From contig NZ_BLLB01000002.1 of the NCBI RefSeq assembly GCF_010723735.1, positions 5,704,001-5,768,000 on the forward strand: a stretch of DNA of 64,000 nucleotides, written 5' to 3'. The position numbers and the translations under genes were made by a program. Below are positions 15,503-24,378 of this stretch, in pieces. The notes under the pieces were generated by a model. That model was not told the DNA's origin and ran no database searches. It saw only the letters and a program-made list of their open reading frames with translations. The stretch is from Mycolicibacterium hippocampi. Its GTDB lineage: Bacteria; Actinomycetota; Actinomycetes; Mycobacteriales; Mycobacteriaceae. Numbering within the stretch: position 1 is the first letter of the stretch; each line of letters starts with the position of its first letter.

Positions 15503-16901
15503 TGTGCCCGTCGCGGATTCCCAGTTGCTTGTTGATCGCCTGGGTGATGAAGAACAGCACCACCCCGATCACGACCAGCGCGCCCGCCACGATGTACTGC
15601 TGAAGGGGCCGCCCCGACAGCGGGCTGACCAAGAACAGTGACACCAGGAACCCGACGACCGGCAGCGCGGTGGGCGTCGTGAAGTGCCCGCCGGCCTCCT
15701 GCACATCACGCCGCAGCACCAGAACCGCGACGTTCACCACCGCGAACACCGCCAGCAGCAGCAACGACGTGGTGCCACCCAGCACCGAGATCGCACTACT
15801 GCTGGCGAACGTCGACACATAGATGATCAGGCCGAACGCGATCAAGGTGGTGAAGATGATCGCCGCCCACGGCGAACGACGGGTCGGGTGCACCGAGCCC
15901 AGCACCGGGGGAAGCACCCGCTGGCGGGCCATGCCGTAGATCAGCCGGCTGGCCATCAACATGTTGATCAGCGCGGTGTTCGACACCGCGAACATCGTGA
16001 TGAACGGCAGGATGTCGTCGATCGGCAGACCGGGGGCGCCCGCCTTGACGACCTCCACGAGCGGGGTGTCGCTCTCCTTGAGCTCACCGACCGGCACCAA
16101 CGCGACCGCCACAATGGAGACCAGGATGTAGACAAGCCCCGCGATCGACAGACCACTCAGCAGGATCTTGGGAAATGTCTTGACGGGATCCTTGGTCTCC
16201 TCGGCCATGTTCACCGAGTCCTCGAACCCGACCATCGCGAAGAACGCCAGCGACGTCGCAGCCGTGATTGCCAGGAACGTGCTCTTGTCCTCACCGGTTT
16301 CGAAGGCGACCGTCCGGGAGAAGTCGACGTCGGCGCCACCGGTGAAGGCCCAGAAGCCGACCATGATCACCACGATCAGGCCGGTGATCTCGATGATGGT
16401 GAGGACGACGTTGAGCTTGACGCTCTCGCCGACCCCACGGTAGTTGATCGCCGCGAGACCGGCCATGAACAGCAGGGCCAGCGCGGCCACGGTCACTTTC
16501 GACGCATCGTAATCCACACCCTCGAAGAAGTTCGCCGCAAACGCCCTGGATGCTGTTGAGGCCGAGGTGATTCCGGAGCACATCACGATGAACGCCACCA
16601 GGAAGGTGACGAAGTGGATGCCAAAAGCCTTGTGCGCGTAAAGTGCTGCGCCCGCCGCCTGGGGGTATTTGGTGACCAACTCCAGATAACTGAACGCGGT
16701 GATGGTGGCGACACCGAACGCAATCAGGAAGGGCAGCCACGCCGCTCCGCCGACCTCGCCGGCGACGTCGCCGAGCAGCGCGTACACGCCGGTCCCCAGG
16801 ATGTCCCCGACGATGAAGAGCAGCAGTAGGCCCGGACCCATCACCCGCTTCAACTCGGGTTGTTGATCACCGACCTTCGCCCCGGTGCCGGACTCCGTCA
16901 T
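15465..16901 (-). CDS. APC superfamily amino acid permease
   Basis: The 478-residue protein has about 12 predicted membrane helices and the N-terminal APC motif GDILGTGVYALLGDVAG. The soluble ends are short. By family it is a proton- or substrate-coupled amino acid/polyamine transporter, but the substrate cannot be read. The start ATG 16901 follows a GGGGAGGG Shine-Dalgarno. Its 3' end overlaps the convergent RHII-RSD gene by 38 bp, which is unusual and would create complementary mRNA ends. Confidence 0.88.
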   Translation of the reverse strand: MTESGTGAKVGDQQPELKRVMGPGLLLLFIVGDILGTGVYALLGDVAGEVGGAAWLPFLIAFGVATITAFSYLELVTKYPQAAGAALYAHKAFGIHFVTFLVAFIVMCSGITSASTASRAFAANFFEGVDYDASKVTVAALALLFMAGLAAINYRGVGESVKLNVVLTIIEITGLIVVIMVGFWAFTGGADVDFSRTVAFETGEDKSTFLAITAATSLAFFAMVGFEDSVNMAEETKDPVKTFPKILLSGLSIAGLVYILVSIVAVALVPVGELKESDTPLVEVVKAGAPGLPIDDILPFITMFAVSNTALINMLMASRLIYGMARQRVLPPVLGSVHPTRRSPWAAIIFTTLIAFGLIIYVSTFASSSAISVLGGTTSLLLLAVFAVVNVAVLVLRRDVQEAGGHFTTPTALPVVGFLVSLFLVSPLSGRPLQQYIVAGALVVIGVVLFFITQAINKQLGIRDGHITDPTHLGAGPD

Positions 16902-16985
16902 CGCGCCCTCCCCTGACCGCTCGCTGGAAAATCCATGATGGGTCAGTCGGAATTGCCGTGCAGGGTCAACCGCAAACTTCGTCGA

Positions 16986-17606
16986 TCACAAACGCTGGGG
17001 ATGGAACGGAGCCAGCATGTCGATCACGTCGATCAGGGTCGCCCTGGCCGTCGCACGCGGCCCGTCCCCGTCCCCGACGAGCGCGGCCACCACCGCACCG
17101 TCGACCGCGCACACCAGGGCGGTGAGCAGTTCCGCGCGTACGGATCTGCCGGACCGTTCGACGACCTCGAGGACGGCGTTGGTGCGCTGGGCGAGGATGC
17201 GCCGCTGGATGTCACGCAGGCTGGGCTGGCGGGCGCAGGCGATCAGCCGCTCGTACCGCGAGATCAGTTGTTCGGTAACCCGTTCGGGACTGTCGCCGAC
17301 GAGTAGGTCGACCAGGATGTCGGCGATGGACTCGGCGCCGCGGCGCCGGCGCGACAGCGTGGCGACCCGCTCCCGCAACTCCACCGACTCCCGGGTACCG
17401 ACATGTTCCACCGCCTTGGCGATCAGGTCTTCCAGCGACGAGAAGTAGTAGGTGGTGGACGCCAGCGGCAGCCCGGCACGGCGGGCGACGGCACGATGTC
17501 GCACCGCGTCGAAGCCCCCTTCGCACAGCAGGTCGGCAGCTGCGCTGACCAGCGCATACCGCCGACGTTCTCCCTTGGGAGTGACTGCTGCCGTCACCTC
17601 TAGCAT
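16986..17606 (-). CDS. TetR family regulator (Rv0775-like)
   Basis: The 206-residue protein has an N-terminal HTH of TetR type (AVARRAGLPLASTTYYFSSLEDLI) and an alpha-helical effector domain. It sits beside a divergent Tat-secreted esterase gene (start 17690), as Rv0775 does beside Rv0774c, so it may control that gene. Alternative in-frame GTG starts a few codons in are possible. The 71-bp spacer to 17678 shows no obvious long palindrome. Confidence 0.87.
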   Translation of the reverse strand: MLEVTAAVTPKGERRRYALVSAAADLLCEGGFDAVRHRAVARRAGLPLASTTYYFSSLEDLIAKAVEHVGTRESVELRERVATLSRRRRGAESIADILVDLLVGDSPERVTEQLISRYERLIACARQPSLRDIQRRILAQRTNAVLEVVERSGRSVRAELLTALVCAVDGAVVAALVGDGDGPRATARATLIDVIDMLAPFHPQRL

Positions 17607-17689
17607 CGTGCCAGTCAGGAGGTTTCGGCATCGGGGTTTCGACTAATCACCGTCCTTTACCCGGGCACCGCGATGGCATGATGGCGCCC

Positions 17690-18532
17690 ATGTCCGACAT
17701 CAGCCGCCGCGCGCTCCTGCAAATCGGCTTGGGCACTGGCGTCCTGGCCGCCGGCGGGTACGCATTGGGCGCCGCAGTGGCCGCAGGCGCACCGCCTGTA
17801 CCGCAGGCACCACCCGTCCCGGCTCCGACCTATGCCGCCGGATCGTTCGTGTCCGCTGCCCGCGGCGGGGCGGTCACCAACTGGATCATTGCGCGCCCGC
17901 CCGGCCAGGCGGCCCCGCTGCGGCCGGTGATCCTGCTGCACGGCAAGGATTCCAGCGCCCAGACCGTGATGTCGATGGGCGCCGAGCAGTTCCTGGCGGA
18001 TGCCGTCCGGGCCGGCATCGCGCCGTTCGCCCTCGCCGCGGTCGACGGGGGCAACGGCTACTGGCACCGCCGCGCGTCCGGCGACGACTCCGGGGCGATG
18101 GTGCTCGACGAGTTCCTCCCGCTTCTCGGCGACCACGGCCTGGACACCTCCCGGGTGGGCTTTCTCGGGTGGTCCATGGGGGGATACGGCGCGATGCTGC
18201 TGGGCTCGCGGTTGGGCGCCGGACGCACCGCCGCGATCTGCGCGGTCAGCCCTGCGTTGTGGACATCGGCGGGGGCCGCGGCGCCGGGCGCGTTCGACGG
18301 CGCCGAGGACTACGCCGCCAACAGCGTGTGGGGTCCGGGCGCGCTCGACGGGATCCCGCTGCGAATCGACTGCGGCTACGACGATCCCTTCTACCCGGCG
18401 ACGCAGCAGTTCATCGCGCAGTTGGCGGCGCCGCCGGCCGGCAGCTTCTCCCCCGGCGGGCACAACGCGTCGTACTGGTCCTCACAACTGACCGGTGAAC
18501 TCACCTGGGCGGCGCCGCTGCTCACCGCCTAG
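17690..18532 (+). CDS. Secreted alpha/beta hydrolase esterase (Rv0774c-like)
   Basis: The 280-residue protein has a Tat-type signal (SRRALLQIGLGTG followed by an alanine-rich helix) and an alpha/beta hydrolase domain with the nucleophile elbow GWSMGG and a His near the C-terminus (SPGGHNASYW). An upstream ATG at 17678 would add MMAP. The M. tuberculosis homologue has been described as an esterase. Localisation outside the membrane is inferred from the signal. The 3' end overlaps purD by 4 bp in convergent orientation. Confidence 0.86.
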   Translation: MSDISRRALLQIGLGTGVLAAGGYALGAAVAAGAPPVPQAPPVPAPTYAAGSFVSAARGGAVTNWIIARPPGQAAPLRPVILLHGKDSSAQTVMSMGAEQFLADAVRAGIAPFALAAVDGGNGYWHRRASGDDSGAMVLDEFLPLLGDHGLDTSRVGFLGWSMGGYGAMLLGSRLGAGRTAAICAVSPALWTSAGAAAPGAFDGAEDYAANSVWGPGALDGIPLRIDCGYDDPFYPATQQFIAQLAAPPAGSFSPGGHNASYWSSQLTGELTWAAPLLTA

Positions 18533-19812
18533 AGGGAGATGCGCCCCTCCGCGGCCGCGAGGCCGATGTCGGTCCGAAAATGACTGCCCGGCAGACGGAT
18601 CGACTCGATACGCCGGTAGGCGGCGTCGCGCGCGGCAGCCAGGTCGGCGCCGACACCCACCACCGACAGCACTCGGCCGCCCGAGGACACCACGGCGCCA
18701 TCATCGCGGCGGGCGGTGCCGGCATGCAGCACGCTTCCGCCGTGCTCGGAGCCCGGCTCGGCACCGTGGATGACGTCACCCACCCTGGGGCGACCCGGGT
18801 AGTTCTCCGCGGCGACGACGACCGTCACGGCCGCGCCATCGCGCCACTGGAGCGGCGGCTGGCCGGCCAGCTCTCCGGTGGCGGTCGCCCGCAACAGCTG
18901 TCCCAGCGGGGATTCCAGCAGCGCGAGCACCGCTTGGGTCTCGGGATCGCCGAAGCGGCAGTTGAATTCAACAACGGCCGGACCGCTCGAGGTGATGGCC
19001 AGCCCGGCGTATAACAGACCCGAGAACGGGCAGCCCCGGTTGACGAGTTCGGCGGCAACGGGTTTCACGACCTCGTCGACGATGCGGCTGGTCATCTCGT
19101 CTGGCAGCCACGGCAGCGGGGTGTAGGCGCCCATGCCACCGGTGTTGGGTCCGCTGTCGCCGTCGCCGACGCGCTTGAAGTCCTGCGCCGGAAGCAGCGG
19201 AACCACCGTCTCCCCGTCGACGACGCAGAACAGCGACACCTCCGGACCGTCGAGGAACGACTCGAGCAGTACCGGGTGGCCGGCCTCGAGCAGGCTGGCG
19301 GCGTGCGCGCGGGCGGCGTCGCGGTCGGCGGTGACCACCACACCCTTACCGGCCGCCAGGCCGTCGTCTTTGACCACCCATGCCGGCTCACCGCCCGCAG
19401 GGCCGAACCGGTCCAGCGCGGCGTCGAGGCGGGCGGGGTTGTCGACGATCTCGCTGCCGGCGGTGCGTACTCCCGCCGCGGTCATCACGTCCTTGGCGAA
19501 GGATTTTGAGCCCTCGATGCGGGCGGCGTCCCTCGTCGGCCCGAAGCAGGCGATACCGGCTGCGCGCACCGCGTCGGCGACACCGAGAACCAGCGGCACC
19601 TCAGGTCCGATGACCACCAGGTCGGCGCCGATGCGGCGCGCGAGAGCGATGACCGCCTCACCGGAGGTCACGTCGAGCTCGTACTGGTCGGCGAGTGCCG
19701 CCGTGCCCGCGTTGCCGGGCGCCACGGTGAGCGCATCGACCTCCGGGTCTCGGCGCAGCGCGAGCAGCAGCGCGTGTTCACGGGCTCCGGATCCGACCAC
19801 CAGGACGTGCAC
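18529..19812 (-). CDS. purD: Phosphoribosylamine-glycine ligase
   Basis: GAR synthetase performs the second step of purine synthesis. The 427-residue ATP-grasp enzyme starts HVLVVGSGAREHALLLAL at a GTG (19812), with GSKSFAKDVM, the ATP-grasp strand WVVKDDGLAAGKGVVV and the metal site VVEFNCRFGDPETQ. An upstream ATG at 19878 in frame adds 22 residues without family similarity and is rejected. It is divergent from a P450 gene. Confidence 0.96.
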   Translation of the reverse strand: MHVLVVGSGAREHALLLALRRDPEVDALTVAPGNAGTAALADQYELDVTSGEAVIALARRIGADLVVIGPEVPLVLGVADAVRAAGIACFGPTRDAARIEGSKSFAKDVMTAAGVRTAGSEIVDNPARLDAALDRFGPAGGEPAWVVKDDGLAAGKGVVVTADRDAARAHAASLLEAGHPVLLESFLDGPEVSLFCVVDGETVVPLLPAQDFKRVGDGDSGPNTGGMGAYTPLPWLPDEMTSRIVDEVVKPVAAELVNRGCPFSGLLYAGLAITSSGPAVVEFNCRFGDPETQAVLALLESPLGQLLRATATGELAGQPPLQWRDGAAVTVVVAAENYPGRPRVGDVIHGAEPGSEHGGSVLHAGTARRDDGAVVSSGGRVLSVVGVGADLAAARDAAYRRIESIRLPGSHFRTDIGLAAAEGRISL

Positions 19813-19929
19813 AGCAGCCCACCCTAATCGCACATCGGCCGGGAAGTCCGACCCCATCGGCCATACAGTTGGCTGCATCGGTGTATGGTCTAACGAAAGT
19901 GCTGCACGTCACATCAGGAGTGAACCCAC

Positions 19930-21192
19930 ATGACCACGACGAACGACGGGTTGCAGAGTTGCCCGTTCCTGCCCGACGGATATGACTTCACCGACCCGGA
20001 TGTCCTGCTCAAAGGCATTCCGGTCACCGAGTTCGCCGAACTCCGCAAGACCGCGCCGGTGTGGTGGAACGCCCAGGAGGAGTCGATCTTCGACGACGGC
20101 GGCTACTGGGTGATCAGTCGGCACGCGGACATCAAGGCGATCTCGCGGGACGGCTCGCTGTGGTCGACCAACCGCAAGGGCGCGGTGATGCGCTTGCCCG
20201 ACGGCGTCACCGCCGACCAGCTCGAGCTGACCAAGGCGCTGCTGATCAACCACGACGCGCCCGAGCACACCCGGTTGCGCAAGATCGTCTCGCGGCTGTT
20301 CACGCCCAGGGCGATCGTCGCCCTGGAGGAGAAGTTGGCCGTCGCCGCGCGCGGCATCGTGCGTTCGGCGTTGGAGAGAGACTCCGGCAATTTTGTCGAC
20401 GACATTGCGATGCCGTTGCCGCTGCTGGCGATCGCCGACCTCATCGGGGTGCCCGAGGGCGACCGCGAGAAGCTGTTCCACTGGACCAACTGCATCATGA
20501 ACACCGACGATCCCGACTTCGACTCCGACCCGACCGTCGCGAACGCCGAACTGATGGGCTACGCCTACAACATGGCCGAGGAGCGCCGCCGCTGCCCCGC
20601 CGACGACATCGTCACCAGGCTGATCCAGGCGGACTTGGGGGAAGAAGGCGGCGAGACCAATGAGCCATTGGGCGACGTCGAGTTCGCATTCTTCGTGATC
20701 CTGCTGGCGGTGGCCGGCAACGAGACCACCCGCAACGCGATGACCCACGGCATGAACGCGTTCCTGGAGAACCCCGACCAGTGGGAGCTGTTCAAGCGCG
20801 AGCGACCCGAGAGCGCGGTCGAGGAGATCATCCGCTGGGCCACACCCGTGCACTGCTTCCAGCGCACCGCACTGGCCGATGTGGAAATCGGCGGTGCGAG
20901 GATCAGCGAGGGCCAGCGGGTCGGGCTGTTCTACAGCTCCGCGAACTTCGACGAGGACGTCTTCGAGCGGCCCTTCGAATTCGACATCCTGCGTAGCCCC
21001 AATCCGCACTTGGCGTTCGGCGGGAACGGCGCCCATTTCTGCATCGGCGCCAACCTCGCCCGGATGGAGATCAAGCTGATGTTCAACGAGATCGCCGACC
21101 AGATTCCCGACATCACCAAGCTCGCCGAGCCGCAACGGCTGCGGTCGGGCTGGATCAACGGCGTCAAAGACCTGCAGGTCGCCTACCGCTGA
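19930..21192 (+). CDS. Cytochrome P450, CYP125-like
   Basis: The 420-residue P450 has AVAGNETTRNAM in the I helix, EEIIR, and the haem motif FGGNGAHFCIGANLAR with Cys371. The N-terminal part (YDFTDPD, VTEFAELRKTAPVWWN, DDGGYW) closely follows the pattern I remember for the cholesterol 26-hydroxylase CYP125, but it differs enough to be another family. The ATG has CAGGAG 11 bases upstream. A plausible promoter is TTGGCT (19869-19874) with TAACGA (19891-19896) at 16-bp spacing. A TetR gene follows after 31 bp. A steroid or branched-lipid substrate is inferred from similarity only. Confidence 0.88.
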   Translation: MTTTNDGLQSCPFLPDGYDFTDPDVLLKGIPVTEFAELRKTAPVWWNAQEESIFDDGGYWVISRHADIKAISRDGSLWSTNRKGAVMRLPDGVTADQLELTKALLINHDAPEHTRLRKIVSRLFTPRAIVALEEKLAVAARGIVRSALERDSGNFVDDIAMPLPLLAIADLIGVPEGDREKLFHWTNCIMNTDDPDFDSDPTVANAELMGYAYNMAEERRRCPADDIVTRLIQADLGEEGGETNEPLGDVEFAFFVILLAVAGNETTRNAMTHGMNAFLENPDQWELFKRERPESAVEEIIRWATPVHCFQRTALADVEIGGARISEGQRVGLFYSSANFDEDVFERPFEFDILRSPNPHLAFGGNGAHFCIGANLARMEIKLMFNEIADQIPDITKLAEPQRLRSGWINGVKDLQVAYR

Positions 21193-21223
21193 GTCCGGCC
21201 CGCGGGTGGCCTAGAGTTCCTTC

Positions 21224-21865
21224 GTGCGCACCCACGGCTGGTCCGGTTCAGCGCCTGCCAATGACGAGGAGGCAGTCGCGCGGATCCTCGCCGCGGCGGG
21301 GAAAGCGATCGAGAACAAGGGCGCCGACTTCAGCATCTCCGATGTGGCCCGCACCGTGGGGGTCACCCGGCAGACGGTCTACCGGTACTTCGCCAGCACC
21401 GAGGCGCTGCTCGTCGCCGCGGCGGTGCACGCCGTCGACGGGTTCCTGGACCGGCTGGCCGCGCATCTGTCGGGAATCCACGATCCCGCGGAGGCCGTCA
21501 CCGAAGCCGTTGCCACCGCATTGGAGTGGCTGCCGCGGGAGAAGTACATCGGTCTGTTGATGGTCCCCGGCGGCGCGACCCACGTCGAATCCGTCACCTC
21601 GGACATCGCGCTGCGATTCGGCCGGGACATGGTGGGACGTCTCGACGTCGACTGGACTGCGGCGGGTTGTCACGATGCCGATCTCGACGAGCTGGCCGAG
21701 CATCTGCTGCGCATCATCCAGTCGTTTGTCATCGACCCGGGACGCCCGCCAAGACAGGCCGACGACCTGCGCTCCTACCTGCGCAGGTGGGTGGGCAACG
21801 CGCTCACACCACCGTCAGCGGCAACGACTTGCGATCCTCGAACACCCACGATGCGCCGCCACTGA
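21224..21865 (+). CDS. TetR family regulator next to the CYP125-like gene
   Basis: The 213-residue protein has a clear TetR HTH (SISDVARTVGVTRQTVYRYF) near residues 40-60. It starts at GTG 21224, 31 bp after the P450 stop and in the same direction, so the two probably form a unit and the regulator may control the P450 promoter. The C-terminal 20 residues are read from DNA that is also the 3' end of the opposite-strand 408-aa gene: a 62-bp convergent overlap. Confidence 0.84.
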   Translation: MRTHGWSGSAPANDEEAVARILAAAGKAIENKGADFSISDVARTVGVTRQTVYRYFASTEALLVAAAVHAVDGFLDRLAAHLSGIHDPAEAVTEAVATALEWLPREKYIGLLMVPGGATHVESVTSDIALRFGRDMVGRLDVDWTAAGCHDADLDELAEHLLRIIQSFVIDPGRPPRQADDLRSYLRRWVGNALTPPSAATTCDPRTPTMRRH

Positions 21866-23030
21866 ACTTGCACACCGCAACCTCGGGCAGTTCCTTTGCC
21901 GCGGTGTCGGTCTCGACGACGCGCACGGTCCAGTCGGATTCGGTGCCTGATACCTCGGCGCGCAGATGCGGGTCGACCGCCTGGACGACAGCCTGAAGTG
22001 GTTGGTCGGCCACGGGCGAGACCAGCGAGATCCAGGAATCATCCTCGTGGGCCGGTGACCGGCGCACATGCAGCGAGTCGGGGGCGACGTCGGCCCACAC
22101 ATATGCGGCGGGATTGAGCAACGGGTGCAGCTCCAGAACGCGCAGTGCACCCTTGACATCACTGGACAGCCTGAGTGCCTTGTGAATCCGCTCGGCGGCC
22201 ACACCCGCGATGCCGATCAGCTGCTTGGTCCGGATGGAACGCGCCAGCGCCACATCGTCTTTGGCGCGCTTCTCGACGGCTATCGTGAAGGACAACACCA
22301 ACAGGTGCATCTGCAGACACACCTCGTCGGCGATCCGGACCAGCGCCGAGTGCGAGAACGCGCCGAAGTCGACGTCGGCGAGCAACTCACCCGAATAGTC
22401 GGCCATGCCTTCGTCGTTCGGATCGATGGGCTCGAGTTCGCACGAGTGTGCGTGGCTGGCGGCGACGAGGTCCATCGCCGGTATGAACGGAACCTCGGGA
22501 TAGGACTCGTCGATGATCACCGTCCACCGGCAGTGCGGGTGCTGGTCTGACGGCACCCTGGGCGGCCGGTGGATCGGGCGCACCTGGGCTTTGCGATTGG
22601 TGGCCAGCGCCGTGGCATCAAACGTCGGGTCCTCGATGTCGTGGCACATCCCCTGGACGTAGTCCTCGCCCATCGGCTCGACGTCGAGCAGTGCGCCACA
22701 GTGGTCGAGGTGGAACTCACCGTGCCATCGGTCATGAACGGTGTAGCGGAAATCCATGAACTGCGGTGGGGCGCCGATGTCCAGCTGCAGTCCTTTGAAC
22801 AAGGTGAAGATGTCGACGCCCTCGTAGTTGAGCGCCTTCTGCATCCGCTTGGTGTAGAGCGGACTGGACGCGGCCCACTCCTCGATGGCCACCTGAAGCA
22901 TCTCATCCCGACCCCAGGCGCTGATGCAGTGAGCCATTCCCGACCGGTCGATTAGTTGACCGATCAACAGCAACTCGGGCACCAGCGTGGCGAGCTCCTC
23001 GCGCGACAGCGCGGCATACCTACTCATCAT
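21804..23030 (-). CDS. Unrecognised 408-aa conserved-looking protein, end of the aldA operon
   Basis: I do not recognise the family. The protein has no signal peptide or membrane helix. It has a His/Cys-rich centre (FHLDHCG near residue 106, MCHDIEDPTFDATA near 128, HSCELEP near 200) that could bind metal or haem, and an alanine/leucine-rich helical part around residues 230-290. It is the last gene after aldA, SDR, beta-hydroxyacid dehydrogenase and the CMD-like gene, and overlaps the latter by 4 bp (23027-23030), so it almost surely acts with them. Codon use resembles its neighbours. A role in the same oxidation pathway is inference. Confidence 0.7.
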   Translation of the reverse strand: MMSRYAALSREELATLVPELLLIGQLIDRSGMAHCISAWGRDEMLQVAIEEWAASSPLYTKRMQKALNYEGVDIFTLFKGLQLDIGAPPQFMDFRYTVHDRWHGEFHLDHCGALLDVEPMGEDYVQGMCHDIEDPTFDATALATNRKAQVRPIHRPPRVPSDQHPHCRWTVIIDESYPEVPFIPAMDLVAASHAHSCELEPIDPNDEGMADYSGELLADVDFGAFSHSALVRIADEVCLQMHLLVLSFTIAVEKRAKDDVALARSIRTKQLIGIAGVAAERIHKALRLSSDVKGALRVLELHPLLNPAAYVWADVAPDSLHVRRSPAHEDDSWISLVSPVADQPLQAVVQAVDPHLRAEVSGTESDWTVRVVETDTAAKELPEVAVCKFSGGASWVFEDRKSLPLTVV

Positions 23031-23479
23031 CGATCTTGGTCATCATCGAGCTTGCTTCCCGAGTGCATGTTCAACGCCGCATTGACGTTGGCCTTCTTGT
23101 CTTCGGACTCGCCCTTCTCGGCTGCCTTCTTGCGTTTTGCCAACACCTTGCTCACCACCCCGTCCAGCTTCGAACCCAGCGGAAAACCCAGATAGTGCGT
23201 GAGGAAAACCGCCATCTCCTTGAGCTCAGCTCCGGTGAGCTCGCCATTGTGCAGCGCCGCGTTCACCTGGATCTCGGCCAGATCCGCGTTGCCCACCGCG
23301 GTGACGCAGGTCAGGGTCATCATGCGCTTTTCGCGCATCGACAGTCCGGGTCTGGTCCAGATGGTGCCGAAGAGGTGGTCGACGGTGAGGTCGAAGTAGG
23401 GGTCGCCCTGGATGTCGGGCATCTCCCAGCCGTAGACCTCGTTCATCTTGGCGAGGCCCTTTTGTCGAAGCTCGTCCAT
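23027..23479 (-). CDS. Carboxymuconolactone decarboxylase-like (AhpD-fold) protein
   Basis: The 150-residue protein has the CMD domain pattern: DLTVDHLFGTIWTRPGLSMREKRMMTLTCVTAVGN followed by a helix with EIQVNAALHNGELTGAE. The catalytic Cys pair of AhpD (CxxC) is absent, so a decarboxylase/hydrolase-type or non-redox role is more likely. The ATG at 23479 is preferred over the longer frame because AAGGAG lies seven bases upstream. It overlaps the 3' neighbour by 4 bp. It matches the position of Rv0771. Confidence 0.85.
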   Translation of the reverse strand: MDELRQKGLAKMNEVYGWEMPDIQGDPYFDLTVDHLFGTIWTRPGLSMREKRMMTLTCVTAVGNADLAEIQVNAALHNGELTGAELKEMAVFLTHYLGFPLGSKLDGVVSKVLAKRKKAAEKGESEDKKANVNAALNMHSGSKLDDDQDR

Positions 23480-23483
23480 GTGG

Positions 23484-24347
23484 CTACTCCTTCGTCGTCG
23501 AAGTCGTGTGCGGCACACCGAGTCCGGCGGCCAGGTCACGCAACGCTATCTCTGCCAGCGGCAACTGCACCCCGGTTGCCTCACCCAGACCCAGTGCCAG
23601 CCGCAGATCCTTCTCGCCCAGACCGCGGGTGTGGACGAACATGTCGTACAAGAAGTGGTCGGGCTGCAACGGCTTGGTGTCGTCGCGGGCCATGATCGCG
23701 CCCGGGCCACCACTCTGCGCGTCGCTGTGCCGCACTACCCGACCCAGCTTCTGCAGATCGATACCGGCCGCCTCGGCCAACTTCTGCGCCTCGCACGCGG
23801 CGGCGAACCCGACGAAGGTCAACATGTTGCGGGCCAGCTTCATCCGGGTTCCCGCCCCCGGCTCCCCCGCGCGGACCACCATCGACGCCCACTGCTTGAA
23901 CACCGGCTTGACCACGGCGTAGGCATCCTCGTCGGCACCGACCATCACGGCGAGCTCGCCCTTCTCGGCTGCGCCGGCGCCGCCGCTGACCGGAGCATCC
24001 ACGATGTGAATGCCCTTGGGCCGCAGCTGCTCAGCAAGTTCGACAGCCGTGTCGGGCTCGATCGTCGAGTGAATCGCGATGACGGTGCCGGGCTCGGCGT
24101 GGTCGGCGAGCTGGGCCACCACGTCGCGCACCTGCGCGTCGGTGAGCACCGTGACGCTGATGACGTCGGCCTTCGCAACGTCGGCAACGCTGTCGGCCAG
24201 CGTTGCACCGAGTTCGGCCAGCGGCGTCATCGACTCGGTGCGCACGTCGAACACGATGAGTCCGCCCGGCCAGTCGACGAGCCGCTTCGCCATCGGCGCG
24301 CCCTGATTTCCCAGGCCGATGTATCCGAGCTTCAACTCCGTGCTCAT
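23484..24347 (-). CDS. 3-hydroxyisobutyrate/beta-hydroxyacid dehydrogenase family (Rv0770-like)
   Basis: The 287-residue protein opens with LGYIGLGNQGAPMAKRL, the NAD(P)-binding motif of 3-hydroxyisobutyrate dehydrogenases. VDAPVSGGAGAAEKG gives the substrate-site signature, followed by the conserved Lys region. It oxidises or reduces a beta-hydroxyacid carbonyl in family members; the actual substrate is unknown. The start ATG 24347 has GGAG ten bases upstream. An upstream ATG at 24407 overlaps the SDR and is less likely. Confidence 0.87.
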   Translation of the reverse strand: MSTELKLGYIGLGNQGAPMAKRLVDWPGGLIVFDVRTESMTPLAELGATLADSVADVAKADVISVTVLTDAQVRDVVAQLADHAEPGTVIAIHSTIEPDTAVELAEQLRPKGIHIVDAPVSGGAGAAEKGELAVMVGADEDAYAVVKPVFKQWASMVVRAGEPGAGTRMKLARNMLTFVGFAAACEAQKLAEAAGIDLQKLGRVVRHSDAQSGGPGAIMARDDTKPLQPDHFLYDMFVHTRGLGEKDLRLALGLGEATGVQLPLAEIALRDLAAGLGVPHTTSTTKE

Positions 24348-24378
24348 CAGCGCTGTCTCCTCTTCGCGCAAGCGCTCA

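Noticed and set aside
23480..23539. N-terminal extension of the CMD-like gene
   Set aside because: It overlaps the upstream gene and is Arg-rich. AAGGAG correctly positions ATG 23479.
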